A stretch of DNA of 64,000 nt from Rutidosis leptorrhynchoides (Eukaryota > Streptophyta > Magnoliopsida > Asterales > Asteraceae). The translations under genes were made by a program, and so were the position numbers. Below, one piece after another: positions 1 through 11,739 of the stretch (within the stretch, counting starts at the first letter, position 1; each line of letters opens with the position of its first letter). The stretch lies in the NCBI RefSeq assembly GCF_046630445.1, contig NC_092341.1, positions 290,292,501 to 290,356,500 of the forward strand, in the 5' to 3' direction. The notes below the pieces were generated by a model. It worked only from the letters and a program-made list of their open reading frames with translations. It had not been told where the DNA came from and ran no database searches.

Positions 1-223
1 CAATTCATTTATAAGAAGAGTACGAGTGAAGCTATCGCAAAAGAGTGCAATAAGATATAAAGTTTCGTCATATCTTTTGACGTAGGTAGGGTTGATTTCC
101 AAAGTTCAAGGGATTTAAAGAAAATCTTCGTAATAAGATTTGCTTCTTCGGTAATTAAGGAAGTTAAGATCTCTTTGAATTAAATGCGGTAATCTGTCTC
201 GATTTCTATGTCTGATATTCCAC

Positions 224-230
224 TATAAAT
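224..230 (+). promoter_or_regulatory. TATA box of antisense small ORF (element C)
   Basis: TATAAAT lies 89 bp upstream of the small-ORF ATG and is followed by a pyrimidine-rich leader. Element B has the same TATAAAT at 32888-32894, 84 bp upstream of its ATG. Conservation of motif, spacing and leader composition in two diverged copies suggests a core promoter directed against the element's own sense strand. Confidence 0.55.
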
Positions 231-312
231 CCACTCCCTTTGTTTCCTTAATTCCACAGCTCACACCTTCTATTCTTTCTTCCTTAGTTCATATTTCCAA
301 AAGATTGTGGAA

Positions 313-486
313 ATGCTTCATCTAGTTCTAATTCTTGATATACTCATAACTTTCATATCTGTCATTCTTCTTTTTCATCTACCACCGGAGGATTTTATTT
401 ACTTTTACTATTACCTTGGGGTTATAGTGTTTTTAATTCTCCCGTGTCTTTACGTTGCAATACATATTGATATACACGGTTTGTAA
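313..486 (+). CDS. Small two-helix membrane-protein ORF, antisense in element C
   Basis: This 57-residue ORF (ATG 313, TAA 484-486) is antisense to the minus-strand retroelement that holds it. It is strongly hydrophobic: residues about 4-23 and 33-50 look like two membrane helices. Between them is a conserved loop with PPE and an aromatic cluster, and the protein ends IDIHGL. The homologue in element B (32972-33145) has exactly the same length, start and stop and about 70% identity by eye, while surrounding DNA carries indels. A TATA box sits 89 bp upstream. The family is unknown to me. It may be an accessory gene like the antisense extra ORFs known in some plant Tat-lineage gypsy elements, or a captured host sORF. 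The location is inferred to be a membrane. Confidence 0.55.
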   Translation: MLHLVLILDILITFISVILLFHLPPEDFIYFYYYLGVIVFLILPCLYVAIHIDIHGL

Positions 487-1121
487 TTTATGTGTTGTTG
501 TCGGCTTTATATTTTCCTTTTAAGAGTTCCATGCTTTTGTCTCCTCATCTCGACTTCGAGTCAAGCGAATAATGGTTCAGAATTCATAGATATGAAATTT
601 GAAATGAACATAGCTAATGTTCTAAGAAAGAAATTGTGATAGCTTGATCTGACTTGTCAAATTACCAGAAGTCACGAGAAAAAGATAGAACTATCAAGAA
701 ATTATATTCTTGATATGTTTGGAGATTAAGTAGAATGTAAGAGTCGTGTAACATGTCACATGATGATGTTATGGTCTGTGAATCATCACGTTTCATTAGC
801 AACTCAGCATGACTTACTGTAATATAATCACATTGATCAAGTGTCATTATATTATACTAACTCATGCTTCAGTTCCCCAAAAAAAAAAAAACATTCATAC
901 TTTAAACTTGAAAGTTTCAGAATTTAGAAACTATACAGTTTCTTTATGATGTAATACAGATTACGTGAAGAGATAAATGATTTCATTTAAGAATAGTTAT
1001 GAAAATATCTTCAGAAATATCGAAGATATTTATAATGAAAGATATGATGATATCTTAGAATCTCTAATATCGAAGAATGATGAAGAAGATTTGTCCGTAA
1101 AGGTTTAAAGTCAGGAGCAAG

Positions 1122-1126
1122 GTATT
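1122..1126. repeat. TSD of element A (left copy)
   Basis: GTATT immediately precedes the TGTAACGACC start of the left LTR and recurs at 11735-11739 directly after the right LTR. A 5-bp target-site duplication is standard for gypsy-type integrase. Confidence 0.85.
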
Positions 1127-1370
1127 TGTAACGACCCGGAAATTTCCGACCAAATTTAAACCTTAATCTTTATATGTTTCCGACACGATAAGCAAAAATC
1201 TGTAATGTTGAGTCTAGAAAGTTTGAAATCTATGTTCGAATAATCAGTTACCCTTTGACCGTGCCTGAGGATTCACGAACAACTTGTCTGTAAATAAATA
1301 TGTAAATAAAAATGTAAATTAAATATATAATATTATGTGGAAATAATAAAATATAATTTAAACATTTAAG

Positions 1371-1427
<57 letters not shown>
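1371..1427. repeat. (TA)n microsatellite in 5' LTR of A
   Basis: About 28 TA units. The matching place in the 3' LTR (8337-8355) has only about 9, so the tract changed length after insertion. Confidence 0.95.
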
Positions 1428-1429
<2 letters not shown>

Positions 1430-3536
1430 TATATTGAGTTATATATTTGGTTTCGAATTCATTCGATTTTTGTTCTCCACATGTAAATATAAAATTAATA
1501 TTATATTATTATTCGTATTATATTATTTCAAACTATGCTTATATAACGACACATATAGAGGAATATTGATATCAATCTATATCTACTTCACTGTATCTAA
1601 TTGAATGATTGAATCAAAATAGGATTCTGAATTCCATTAGGTACCCCGGATTACTGTACGTAAATATCTAAACATATAAACATATTATATATGTGTTTAC
1701 ATCCGTATACATTATTACTGGACATCTTGAAATTTGTTAACTTTCTATCACACTTCTTAAACTATTGAATCTCTCTCTTGAAATATACTTCTAGTGTTCA
1801 TGGCAAAACTGATCAGACTACAACAACCATAACACAAACCTATCTGTGTTTTGCTGCATAACCGAGAACTTCACTATCGAAACTCATTTATATTTTCACT
1901 ATTTAATCACTACCAAAGATCATCATCATAAATCTTTGTTTTTTTTCATTTTGCTTTGCTGAACCAATCATCACACACAAAACCATAACGTTGCTATTAC
2001 TATCTAGTTCAGTTTTGTTTCTACACAACACCATCTCCAAACTATCACCTTTAGCCGACACCATGAGCCACCACACGACCATCCTCCTTCCATCTCCACT
2101 ACCTTGACCTCACATAAAACCGCCACCATATCACAACAACATTCTTGAACCATCACTCTAAACAGCCTCCAACAATCGTCGTTATTATTCTGCTACACAC
2201 GATTTTCTATCTCTTGGTTCGAACATCACAATAATCTTGTTGTTGCATACTTTTCTAATTATGTATTCGTGATCAACCAAAACCACGACTACAACCAAAA
2301 CCACCATCTTCAGCTATATATCTTTGCTTCCTGTTGAAAGAATGGAACATATTTCTTCCTCTCTCCCCTATTTTCGGTTCCAAACCCTCGAAATCTACCA
2401 TCAATGAACCACCTTTTCTTCATGTAGAACCATCACCACAGCACCCTCACTGCCGTATCTTCTGCTACGGATTGATTTCGGTTGAGTGCCGTTATTATTA
2501 ATAGGATGATGAAGAAACAAATTTAAGAAGACAATGAACAAGTTGAATAGGTTTGTAAATTAAGTTTTGATCAAGTTGAGGTATTGAGTATAAATATATA
2601 TCTCAAATTGTTAGGCAAGTGGGACAATAATTTTAGTAATGGCCGACATGTGCATTAGGGGAAGGTTAATCTTTATTTTTTTTTATTTCCTTCTCTTCTT
2701 GTGATAATGACTGGATACCAAGAACCGAATTTCTTTTGGTGTTGTGGGACATCGAGTATTGTTGGCATGATGGGAACGTATGGGACTCCAAATCAACGAA
2801 CAGCCTCATTGCTTTATTCACAGAACCTGAATCGGGTTACTCTTGGGCCGAGATTGGGCTAAAGAAAACTGTTATTGGACCGATGAATTTATGAGTGGGC
2901 TGAAGCACCTCTCTTTTTCCTTGCAGCAATGACTGCTTATTTTTTTCCCTTTCGTTTTAGTTGGGATCGAAGAAAGTAATGGAAGGATGATGGTGTTCAT
3001 AAGCAACGATGATGATGATGTTAGATGTTAGATATTAGTAATGATAATATGGTGTTAAGGGTTGCTATAGATAAATGATAAGATTACACTTCTTTTTATT
3101 GCTATTATTGGCCGACAATTTACCAACCCCACTTGTAATGATCATCCACTAGTTATGATTGCAAATTTTAAAGATAATAAAGCATAAAGGAATTAAGGGG
3201 TACAGCTAATTACGTTTCTTGTTTCAAATCATTCTGGCCGAGGATGAGATGATTATAGTGGGATGTGTTTAGTGATAGTTAGTGGGCTAAGAACTATCTT
3301 AATTATGAGATGAGATTCATTAATTTGTTGGGCTAATGTAAACGATTTAGATTGGTATGGGTTATAATAGTAAAGCATGGTGATCGTGATTATGATGATA
3401 GGAATCACGATTAGGGTTAGGGTAGGAGAATGATGATGTTTGTTATCTTGATACCATAGTCGACTAGTTATGATGATGAAGAGGATGAACACTGTTTTTA
3501 ATATAAAAGGAAATCTAAACGGGTTTAATTCAGGAA

Positions 3537-3610
3537 ATGGGCAGTAGCCCAGTTGGTTAGAGGTGTTGTGTTTATCTGAGAGGTCTTGGGTTCGATTCTA
3601 GGCTTGGACG
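3537..3610 (+). other. tRNA-derived module in 5' LTR of A
   Basis: A 74-bp stretch resembles a plant tRNA-Ile body. It has an A-box-like TAGCCCAGTTGG at 3545-3556, a TTAGAG D-arm continuation, and a B-box GGTTCGATTCT at 3589-3599. The box spacing is normal for pol III internal promoters. About 40 bp later a long (ATT)n tract begins, so the unit looks like a tRNA-headed SINE with a simple-repeat tail fixed inside the LTR. Acceptor-stem pairing is poor, so it is not expected to be a functional tRNA. Confidence 0.6.
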
Positions 3611-3651
3611 TTTAATTTTTCTTATGCTTCTTCTAAGGTAGCCTCTCTTTC

Positions 3652-3756
<105 letters not shown>

Positions 3757-3861
3757 AGTTATAATTATTATCATTATTAGTATTGTGAAAATTATCAGTA
3801 TTATCATTACAATTATTTTAGTGTTATTATAACTAGTATTTTGTAAACGAAAAGAAAATAA

Positions 3862-3866
<5 letters not shown>

Positions 3867-3944
<78 letters not shown>
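3867..3944. repeat. (TA)n microsatellite
   Basis: A perfect dinucleotide tract. The corresponding tract in the 3' LTR lies at 10809-10908 and is longer. Confidence 0.95.
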
Positions 3945-3945
<1 letters not shown>

Positions 3946-4168
3946 CACCCATAATTTAAATATATTAATACTTTTACATATGAATTGAATATATAATAAA
4001 ATATATATGTTATTAAAATAAAAATTATCACTAAGAATAATATAAATAATTGTTCGATTACGATTATATGTATTAATGAATATACAAATAATATAGGTTC
4101 GTGAATCCAAGGCCAACCTTGCACATGTTAAATGATGTTATATGTATTTTTACTACAAAATACATTAG

Positions 4169-4650
4169 GTGAGTATATAGTCCCTTTTTTTTTAAACTTT
4201 AAATATTTTGGGATGAGAATACATGCATTTTATGATTTACGTTATGGACACAAGTGACTAAAATTACATTCTACGTTGAGTTGTACCACTGCATATCTCC
4301 CTATAACTTGGTAACTACTATTTACAAGCGGTATTGTAAACGCGAATCCTGTTGATAGATCTATCGGGCCTGACAACCCCAACCGGACTGGACGACCAGT
4401 ATTCAACGGTTGCACAGTACTTCGTTTCGGTGACTACACTTGGTACGGTGTAGTAAGATTTCATAATAAAGGGAATATGCGACGTTGATTAAATGTTAAG
4501 TATGGTTATCAAGTGCTCAACCACTTAGAATATTTTTATTAAAACGTTTGTGTATATGAAATCTTGTGGTCCATAGTTATAACGCTGCTAGCATCAAACC
4601 TATATATCTCACCAACTTTATGTTGACGTTTTAAAGCATGTTATTCTCAG
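4169..4650 (+). other. Intron-like segment in 5' LTR of A
   Basis: The 482-bp interval begins AG|GTGAGT and ends TTCTCAG|GT, with a TTGAC branch-like site about 28 nt before the acceptor. The same signals at the same spacing occur in the LTRs of B (484 bp), C (527), D (508) and E (497). This suggests a spliced leader; splicing itself is inferred. Confidence 0.5.
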
Positions 4651-4772
4651 GTACGAATTAAGTCTTCCGCTGTGCATTTGCTCAGGTTAAGGATATTACT
4701 TGGAATTGATCATCGCAATGGAACCAAATGTTGATGACTTCGTCCAGGAGGATTAGGACGGGTTGTTAAAGT

Positions 4773-4784
4773 TGGTATCAGAGC
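4773..4784 (+). promoter_or_regulatory. Primer binding site of A (initiator-Met type)
   Basis: TGGTATCAGAGC, complementary to the 3' end of plant initiator methionine tRNA, starts two bases after the LTR. It sets the element's orientation as plus. Confidence 0.9.
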
Positions 4785-5157
4785 GTTGGTCTTAGCGAAC
4801 CAGGCCTTACATTAGTGTGTCTAACTGGTAGTTGTTAGGATACATTAGTGAGTCTGGACTTTGACCGTGTCTACCTGTCAAAAAGTTTTGCTTATCATTT
4901 CTAGTCGGAAACCATCTGCTTATCATCCTTAGGGAATTGCCTGCTTATCATTTTTTTTAGTTTAGACACGTCTTACTGCATTTAGTGCATCGATAGTGTA
5001 TAAAAAAAATTTCATAACTTAGCGCATCTGTAGACTTGCTTGTCATATGCCGTAAGATCCTCTGTAGGCTACGAAATCTTTATTATTATAGATATTCTAT
5101 GAAGTTAGAATATCATTCTATATTCGAAAATCATTTCACGTCAAAGATTCTTCTCAA

Positions 5158-5409
5158 ATTGCCCTCTTGGCGATGAACCTGAAAGCACTTACCGGCGAAC
5201 CTGTTCGGGAAACTATTTATCCTCTCATTTCTAGAGTATCCCGTCACGATTATATATTATCCTATATTTCGAATCTTACTTAACCGCTCGTCTCAACCGT
5301 CGATCATTCCGTAGTACTAGAAGAAGTTAACGAACTACGCGCTCGTGTGACGACTTTGGAGAACCTGGTGCGAAGGTTACGAATACCAGCAGCAGCACCA
5401 CCAACATAA
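5158..5409 (+). pseudogene. Gag-like ORF relic (element A)
   Basis: In shifting frames this encodes the PLG-EP, TGEPVR, RVSRHDYI and EEVNELRARV blocks that form the gag-like protein of B, C and D. The N-terminal third is absent and there are at least two frameshifts and several stops. The coiled-coil heptad region ends in an alanine/proline run and a stop, as in B and D. It is non-functional in this copy. Confidence 0.65.
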
Positions 5410-7136
5410 TCAGTACCACCATTATCGACGTCGACAGTACCCTTATTATCCCTAAACCATAACCGCGCCGTAACTCTCAACATCACAACCTATACCTCGA
5501 ATATCAACATTTCACGCCTCAATATCACCATCTGTACTTCGAGTATGAATTTCGTTCTACACATCGATCTACATCGATTATTTTCGCTTTACGTATCATT
5601 CCATCTCATTTTACCTTCGTCCGACATGGCAATTACGTAATCTCTAAAGTTTTAGAGATCATGTAATCAAGTGCTAACAATAAATCAAATGAGTATAAAA
5701 TCTTATTGACTCATTAAATCCATAATTACATTTGAAGAAAATATATATGCAAGTATATTTTCATAAAGATCGTTATTAAAAATTTCTTTCGTACAAACTG
5801 TTAATGATGAAAATATTTTAACGGGTGGGTAGTACCCAAGGAATATTTAAAATTCACATTAATAAGTTACACTGTACATTCTTCGAATCTGATTCAACGA
5901 TCATTTACTATACTACTTACAATCACCGATATACATATCCGTTCATCACAGAATAACCATTTCCATTCAAATTTCATATTTGGATTTTTACCTATCCGAA
6001 TCCAACAAGTGGCATAAAGAAGAAACATTGGACAAATTAAAAATTATTAGAAACACACGAATTAACTAATTAAAAATCTGTTAAGGATTCCACGCTAACT
6101 GTTCCGGCTAACTGTTCCCAGCTAACTGATTAACATTTAATTTATCGCAATTTACATTCTCGCAATTTTAATTTCTGCACTGTCGGGACACATGTACAAC
6201 AATACGTCGGATTAATTCTGAGACAACACGTTGTATAATGGGTCATGATATACATTTTACGCACTTTAAATAACGGGACACGTATGCAAGGTTTCGACTT
6301 ATCATATTGACCCATCTATATATATATTTTGGAACAACCATAGACACTCTATATGTGAAGGCGGGAGTTGGCTATACAGGGTCGGAGTTGATTCCAAAAT
6401 ATATATATACTTTGAGTTGTGATCGACACTGAGACCGGTACACGGGTAACGATATGTATTAAGTAATTCGAATATTATATATTTAATTTATATATGAATT
6501 TATTGGACCATTGGACAATCGGACTATTGGACTGCTAACTTTGGACAATTAAAATGAATTAAAATGTTGATTATAACATATGAAACTAAACAATTCTTCA
6601 AATTTGCCACTTGATTCTATCTTAAACCTCATTCGTGTCTTGGTGATTACAATTCGCATTCACAACTTTTCATGATTCTTGAAAACACCTCGATCGGAAA
6701 GATGAACCAACCGCATTTCATCTACGAAAGAAAAGATTTATGCACCTGAAAAACTCTCGAAACCAAATTCATAGTTTAACACATACCGTGTTGAATCCTT
6801 TGTCATTTATTAGCAAAAACAACCCTACAATTCCTTTTCAAGAAGCTAATTTTGTCACAGCTCCACTTCGACTTATCAGTAAGACTACTCCTACTATAAC
6901 CTCGATATTTATACCTTGTCTTTTCGCCGTCGTTACTGGAGAACCTTTTATATTTCACAAACACCATCAGCAGATGTACCAGCAACTCGTTATCTCTTTG
7001 GCAAAATCCGCAATCAGTAATTTGAAAATCTCGTAGAAATTCTCCCAGTTATACCGAAAACGTTTATCCCTAAAGAATTACATATTTCGAATGTGAAGTT
7101 TCTGAAAAACACCCTGGACTATGAAGTAGTTCTTGA

Positions 7137-7345
7137 AATGCTGATGAAGCAGCAAAAACCGTAAACGACCTTAACAGTCAAAAGTTTACGATGAAGTAAG
7201 GTATGTTGGAAAAGTTCAGAAAAAGAGAAGGGTTGAAATTGAAAAACGGATTGAGCAAAGTATGAAGGAAACCGTGAAAAAATCATAAAAACTAAACTCG
7301 ACTTCAAAGGATTCAAATGATTCAGTGCCTGCTGAAATCGTTAGT
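7137..7345 (+). pseudogene. Poly(A)-binding-protein fragment (element A)
   Basis: With frameshifts allowed, this reads NADEAAKTVNDLN, then KF, YVGK-QKK, and an acidic/basic helix. It matches the end of RRM2 and the linker into RRM3 of plant cytoplasmic poly(A)-binding protein (family hallmark KFDDKEWYVG-AQKK). A frameshift near 7193 and a TAA near 7286 break it. Homologous fragments lie at the same position in B and C. I infer capture of a host PABP segment by an ancestor of the family. Confidence 0.7.
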
Positions 7346-8070
7346 AAGAACCCTACTTCTTATTCTAAACCCTTCCAGATGATATTCTTCATCATCATCT
7401 TATCTTAGATATTATAAGACATCTTCGTATCTTCCGTTATACATATTCTCCATGTTTCCGGAGATATTTTCACAACTATTCTTATCTGAGATCATTTATC
7501 TCTCCGTAATATCTGCGTTACAACATAAAAGAAGTTGTGTTAGTTTCTAAGTTCTAAAACCTTCAAGTTTAAAAATAGGAATGTTCTGAAGCAGTGTTGG
7601 GAACTGATGCATGAATTAGTATAATATAATGAAACTTGATCAACTTCATTATATTACAGTAAGTCATGTTGAGTTTCTAATGAAATGTGATGATTCACAG
7701 TACCATCATCATGTGACATGTTACACGACTCTTTCATTCTACTTAATCACTAAGCATATCACGGAAATATTTCCTTGATATTTCCATTCTCCCGTAATTC
7801 CAACAGTTGCGAATAAATCGTGCTGTTACCTTTTCTTTTTAATTAGAAGATTTCCTTAAATTCCTTGAAATTCGAAAATCCACCGTGACTACGTCAAAAG
7901 TTAAATCTCTATCTCGATCTTTTGTGATAGCTCCACTCATACGCTTCAAGTAATCGAATTGTTTTATCTATATTAATCAATAATGATAAAACTCTATTTA
8001 TCAACTCATAATCGTCATAAAAACCAATTTTATTGTTAGCCATGACGACCTCACTCAAATTTCGGGGACG

Positions 8071-8093
8071 AAATTTCTTTAACGGGTGGGTAC
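8071..8093 (+). promoter_or_regulatory. Polypurine tract of A
   Basis: A purine-rich AACGGGTGGGTAC stretch immediately precedes the 3' LTR and would prime plus-strand synthesis. The same tract, inverted, follows the left LTR of element B (32167-32190). Confidence 0.7.
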
Positions 8094-10466
8094 TGTAACG
8101 ACCCGGAAATTTCCGACCAAATTTAAACCTTAATCTTTATATGTTTCCGACACGATAAGCAAAAATCTGTAATGTTGAGTCTAGAAAGTTTGAAATCTAT
8201 GTTCGAATAATCAGTTACCCTTTGACCGTGCCTGAGGATTCACGAACAACTTGTCTGTAAATAAATATGTAAATAAAAATGTAAATTAAATATATAATAT
8301 TATGTGGAAATAATAAAATATAATTTAAACATTTAAGTTATATATATATATATAAAGTATATTGAGTTATATATTTGGTTTCGAATTCATTCGATTTTTG
8401 TTCTCCACATGTAAATATAAAATTAATATTATATTATTATTCGTATTATATTATTTCAAACTATGCTTATATAACGACACATATAGAGGAATATTGATAT
8501 CAATCTATATCTACACTGTATCTAATTGAATGATTGAATCAAAATAGGATTCTGAATTCCATTAGGTACCCCGGATTACTGTACTTAAATATCTAAACAT
8601 ATAAACATATTATATATGTGTGTTTACATCCGTATACATTATTACTGGACATCTTGAAATTTGTTAACTTTCTATCACACTTCTTAAACTATTGAATCTC
8701 TCTCTTGAAATATACTTCTAGTGTTCATGGCAAAACCGATCAGACTACAACAACCATAACACAAACCTATCTGTGTTTTGCTGCATAACCGAGAACTTCA
8801 CTATCGAAACTCATTTATATTTTCACTATTTAATCACTACCAAAGATCATCATCATAAATCATTGTTTTTTTTTCATTTTGCTTTGCTGAACCAATCATC
8901 ACACATAAAACCATAACGTTGCTATTACTATCTAGTTCAGTTTTGTTTCTACACAACACCATCTCCAAACTATCACCTTTAGCCGACACCATGAGCCACC
9001 ACACGACCATCCTCCTTCCATCTCCACTACCTTGACCTCACATAAAACCGCCACCATATCACAACAACATTCTTGAACCATCACTCTAAACAGCCTCCAA
9101 CAATCGTCGTTATTATTCTGCTACACACGATTTTCTATCTCTTGGTTCGAACATCACAATAATCTTGTTGTTGCATACTTTTCTAATTATGTATTCGTGA
9201 TCAACCAAAACCACGACTACAACCAAAACCACCATCTTCAGCTATATATCTTTGCTTCCTGTTGAAAGAATGGAACATCTTTCTTCCTCTCTCCCCTATT
9301 TTCGGTTCCAAACCCTCGAAATCTACCATCAATGAACCACCTTTTCTTCATGTAGAACCATCACCACAGCACCCTCACTGCCGTGTCTTCTGCTACGGAT
9401 TGATTTCGGTTGAGTGCCGTTATTATTAATAGGATGATGAAGAAACGAATTTAAGAAGACAATGAACAAGTTGAATAGGTTTGTAAATTAAGTTTTGATC
9501 AAGTTGAGGTATTGAGTATAAATATATATCTCAAATTGTTAGGCAAGTGGGACAATAATTTTAGTAATGGCCGACATGTGCATTAGGGGAAGGTTAATCT
9601 TTATTTTTTTTTTATTTCCTTCTCTTCTTGTGATAATGACTGGATACCAAGAACCGAATTTCTTTTGGTGTTGTGGGACATCGAGTATTGTTGGCATGAT
9701 GGGAACGTATGGGACTCCAAATCAACGAACAGCCTCATTGCTTTATTCACAGAACCTGAATCGGGTTACTCTTGGGCCGAGATTGGGCTAAAGAAAACTG
9801 TTATTGGACCGATGAATTTATGAGTGGGCTGAAGCACCTCTCTTTTTCCTTGCAGCAATGACTGCTTATTTTTTTCCCTTTCGTTTTAGTTGGGATCGAA
9901 GAAAGTAATGGAAGGATGATGGTGTTCATAAGCAACGATGATGATGATTTTAGATGTTAGATATTAGTAATGATAATATGGTGTTAAGGGTTGCTATAGA
10001 TAAATGATAAGATTACACTTCTTTTTATTGCTATTATTGGCCGACAATTTACCAACCCCACTTGTAATGATCATCCACTAGTTATGATTGCAAATTTTAA
10101 AGATAATAAAGCATAAAGGAATTAAGGGGTACAGCTAATTACGTTTCTTGTTTCAAATCATTCTGGCCGAGGATGAGATGATTATAGTGGGCTGTGTTTA
10201 GTGATAGTTAGTGGGCTAAGAACTATCTTAATTATGAGATGAGATTCATTAATTTGTTGGGCTAATGTAAACGATTTAGATTGGTATGGGTTATAATAGT
10301 AAAGCATGGTGATCGTGATTATGATGATAGGAATCACGATTAGGGTTAGGGTAGGAGAATGATGATGTTTGTTATCTTGATACCATAGTCGACTAGTTAT
10401 GATGATGAACAGGATGAACACTGTTTTTAATATAAAAGGAAATCTAAACGGGTTTAATTCAGGAAA

Positions 10467-10540
10467 TGGGCAGTAGCCCGGTTGGTTAGAGGTGTTGTGT
10501 TTATCTGAGAGGTCTCGGGTTCGATTCTAGGCTTGGACGT
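10467..10540 (+). other. tRNA-derived module in 3' LTR of A
   Basis: Second copy of the module: A-box-like TAGCCCGGTTGG at 10474-10485 and B-box GGTTCGATTCT at 10518-10528. Two point changes separate it from the 5' LTR copy. Confidence 0.6.
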
Positions 10541-10580
10541 TTAATTTTTCTTAAGCTTCTTCTAAGGTAGCCTCTCTTTC

Positions 10581-10700
<120 letters not shown>

Positions 10701-10805
10701 AGCTATAATTATTATCATTATTAGTATTGTGAAAATTATCAGTATTATCATTACAATTATTTTAGTGTTATTATAACTAGTATTTTGTAAACGAAAAGAA
10801 AATAA

Positions 10806-10909
<104 letters not shown>

Positions 10910-11734
10910 CACCCATAATTTAAATATATTAATACTTTTACATATGAATTGAATATATAATAAAATATATATGTTATTAAAATAAAAATTATCACTAAGA
11001 ATAATATAAATAATTGTTCGATTACGATTATATGTATTAATGAATATACAAATAATATAGGTTCGTGAATCCAAGGCCAACCTTGCACATGCTAAATGAT
11101 GTTATATGTATTTTTACTACAAAATACATTAGGTGAGTATATAGTCCCTTTTTTTTTAAACTTTAAATATTTTGGGATGAGAATACATGCATTTTATGAT
11201 TTACGTTATGGACACAAGTGACTAAAATTACATTCTACGTTGAGTTGTACCACTGCATATCTCCCTATAACTTGGTAACTACTATTTACAAGCGGTATTG
11301 TAAACGCGAATCCTGTTGATAGATCTATCGGGCCTGACAACAACAACCGGACTGGACGACCAGTATTCAACGGTTGCACAGTACTTCGTTTCGGTGACTA
11401 CACTTGGTACGGTGTAGTAAGATTTCATAATAAAGGGAATATGCGACGTTGATTAAATGTTAAGTATGGTTATCAAGTGCTCAACCACTTAGAATATTTT
11501 TATTAAAACGTTTGTGTATATGAAATCTTGTGGTCCATAGTTATAACGCTGCTAGCATCAAACCTATATATCTCACCAACTTTATGTTGACGTTTTAAAG
11601 CATGTTATTCTCAGGTACGAATTAAGTCTTCCGCTGTGCATTTGCTCAGGTTAAGGATATTACTTGGAATCGATCATCGCAATGGAACCAAATGTTGATG
11701 ACTTCGTCCAGGAGGATTAGGACGGGTTGTTAAA

Positions 11735-11739
11735 GTATT
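11735..11739. repeat. TSD of element A (right copy)
   Basis: GTATT, identical to 1122-1126. Joining the flanks restores the internal sequence of element C, as shown by element B around 33745-33765. Confidence 0.85.

Larger units (their letters stand above)
1..1121 (-). mobile_element. Element C, internal region, 3'-proximal part
   Basis: This stretch is collinear with 32671-33760 of element B, for example around the small ORF and the block just before the GTATT site. It is therefore the 3'-proximal internal region of a minus-strand LARD-like retroelement whose 3' LTR lies left of the window. Element A is inserted at 1122, and the same internal region resumes at 11740. No gag or pol reading frame is present here. 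The only plausible coding content is the plus-strand (antisense) small ORF at 313-486. Confidence 0.75.
4771..8093 (+). mobile_element. Element A internal region (3.3 kb, no pol)
   Basis: The region between the LTRs holds a conserved leader, a decayed gag-like segment (5158-5409), an internal polypurine-tract copy (about 5817-5840), a decayed PABP-like segment (7137-7345) and the terminal polypurine tract. No protease, RT or integrase frame exists. With 3.6-kb LTRs this matches the LARD class (large retrotransposon derivatives), mobilised in trans. The antisense small ORF seen in B and C is deleted here: the sequence jumps between its flanks near 7790-7870. Confidence 0.85.

Noticed and set aside
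3408..3426. TTAGGGTTAGGG, telomere-like repeat
   Set aside because: Only two units, present in both LTRs of A. The plant telomere unit is TTTAGGG, and no array is present.
6740..7036. 98-codon plus-strand frame in element A
   Set aside because: No homologous open frame is evident in C or D, where this internal region is recognisable, and no domain is visible.
7119..7316. Minus-strand frame in element A
   Set aside because: It is the antisense shadow of the PABP-like fragment.
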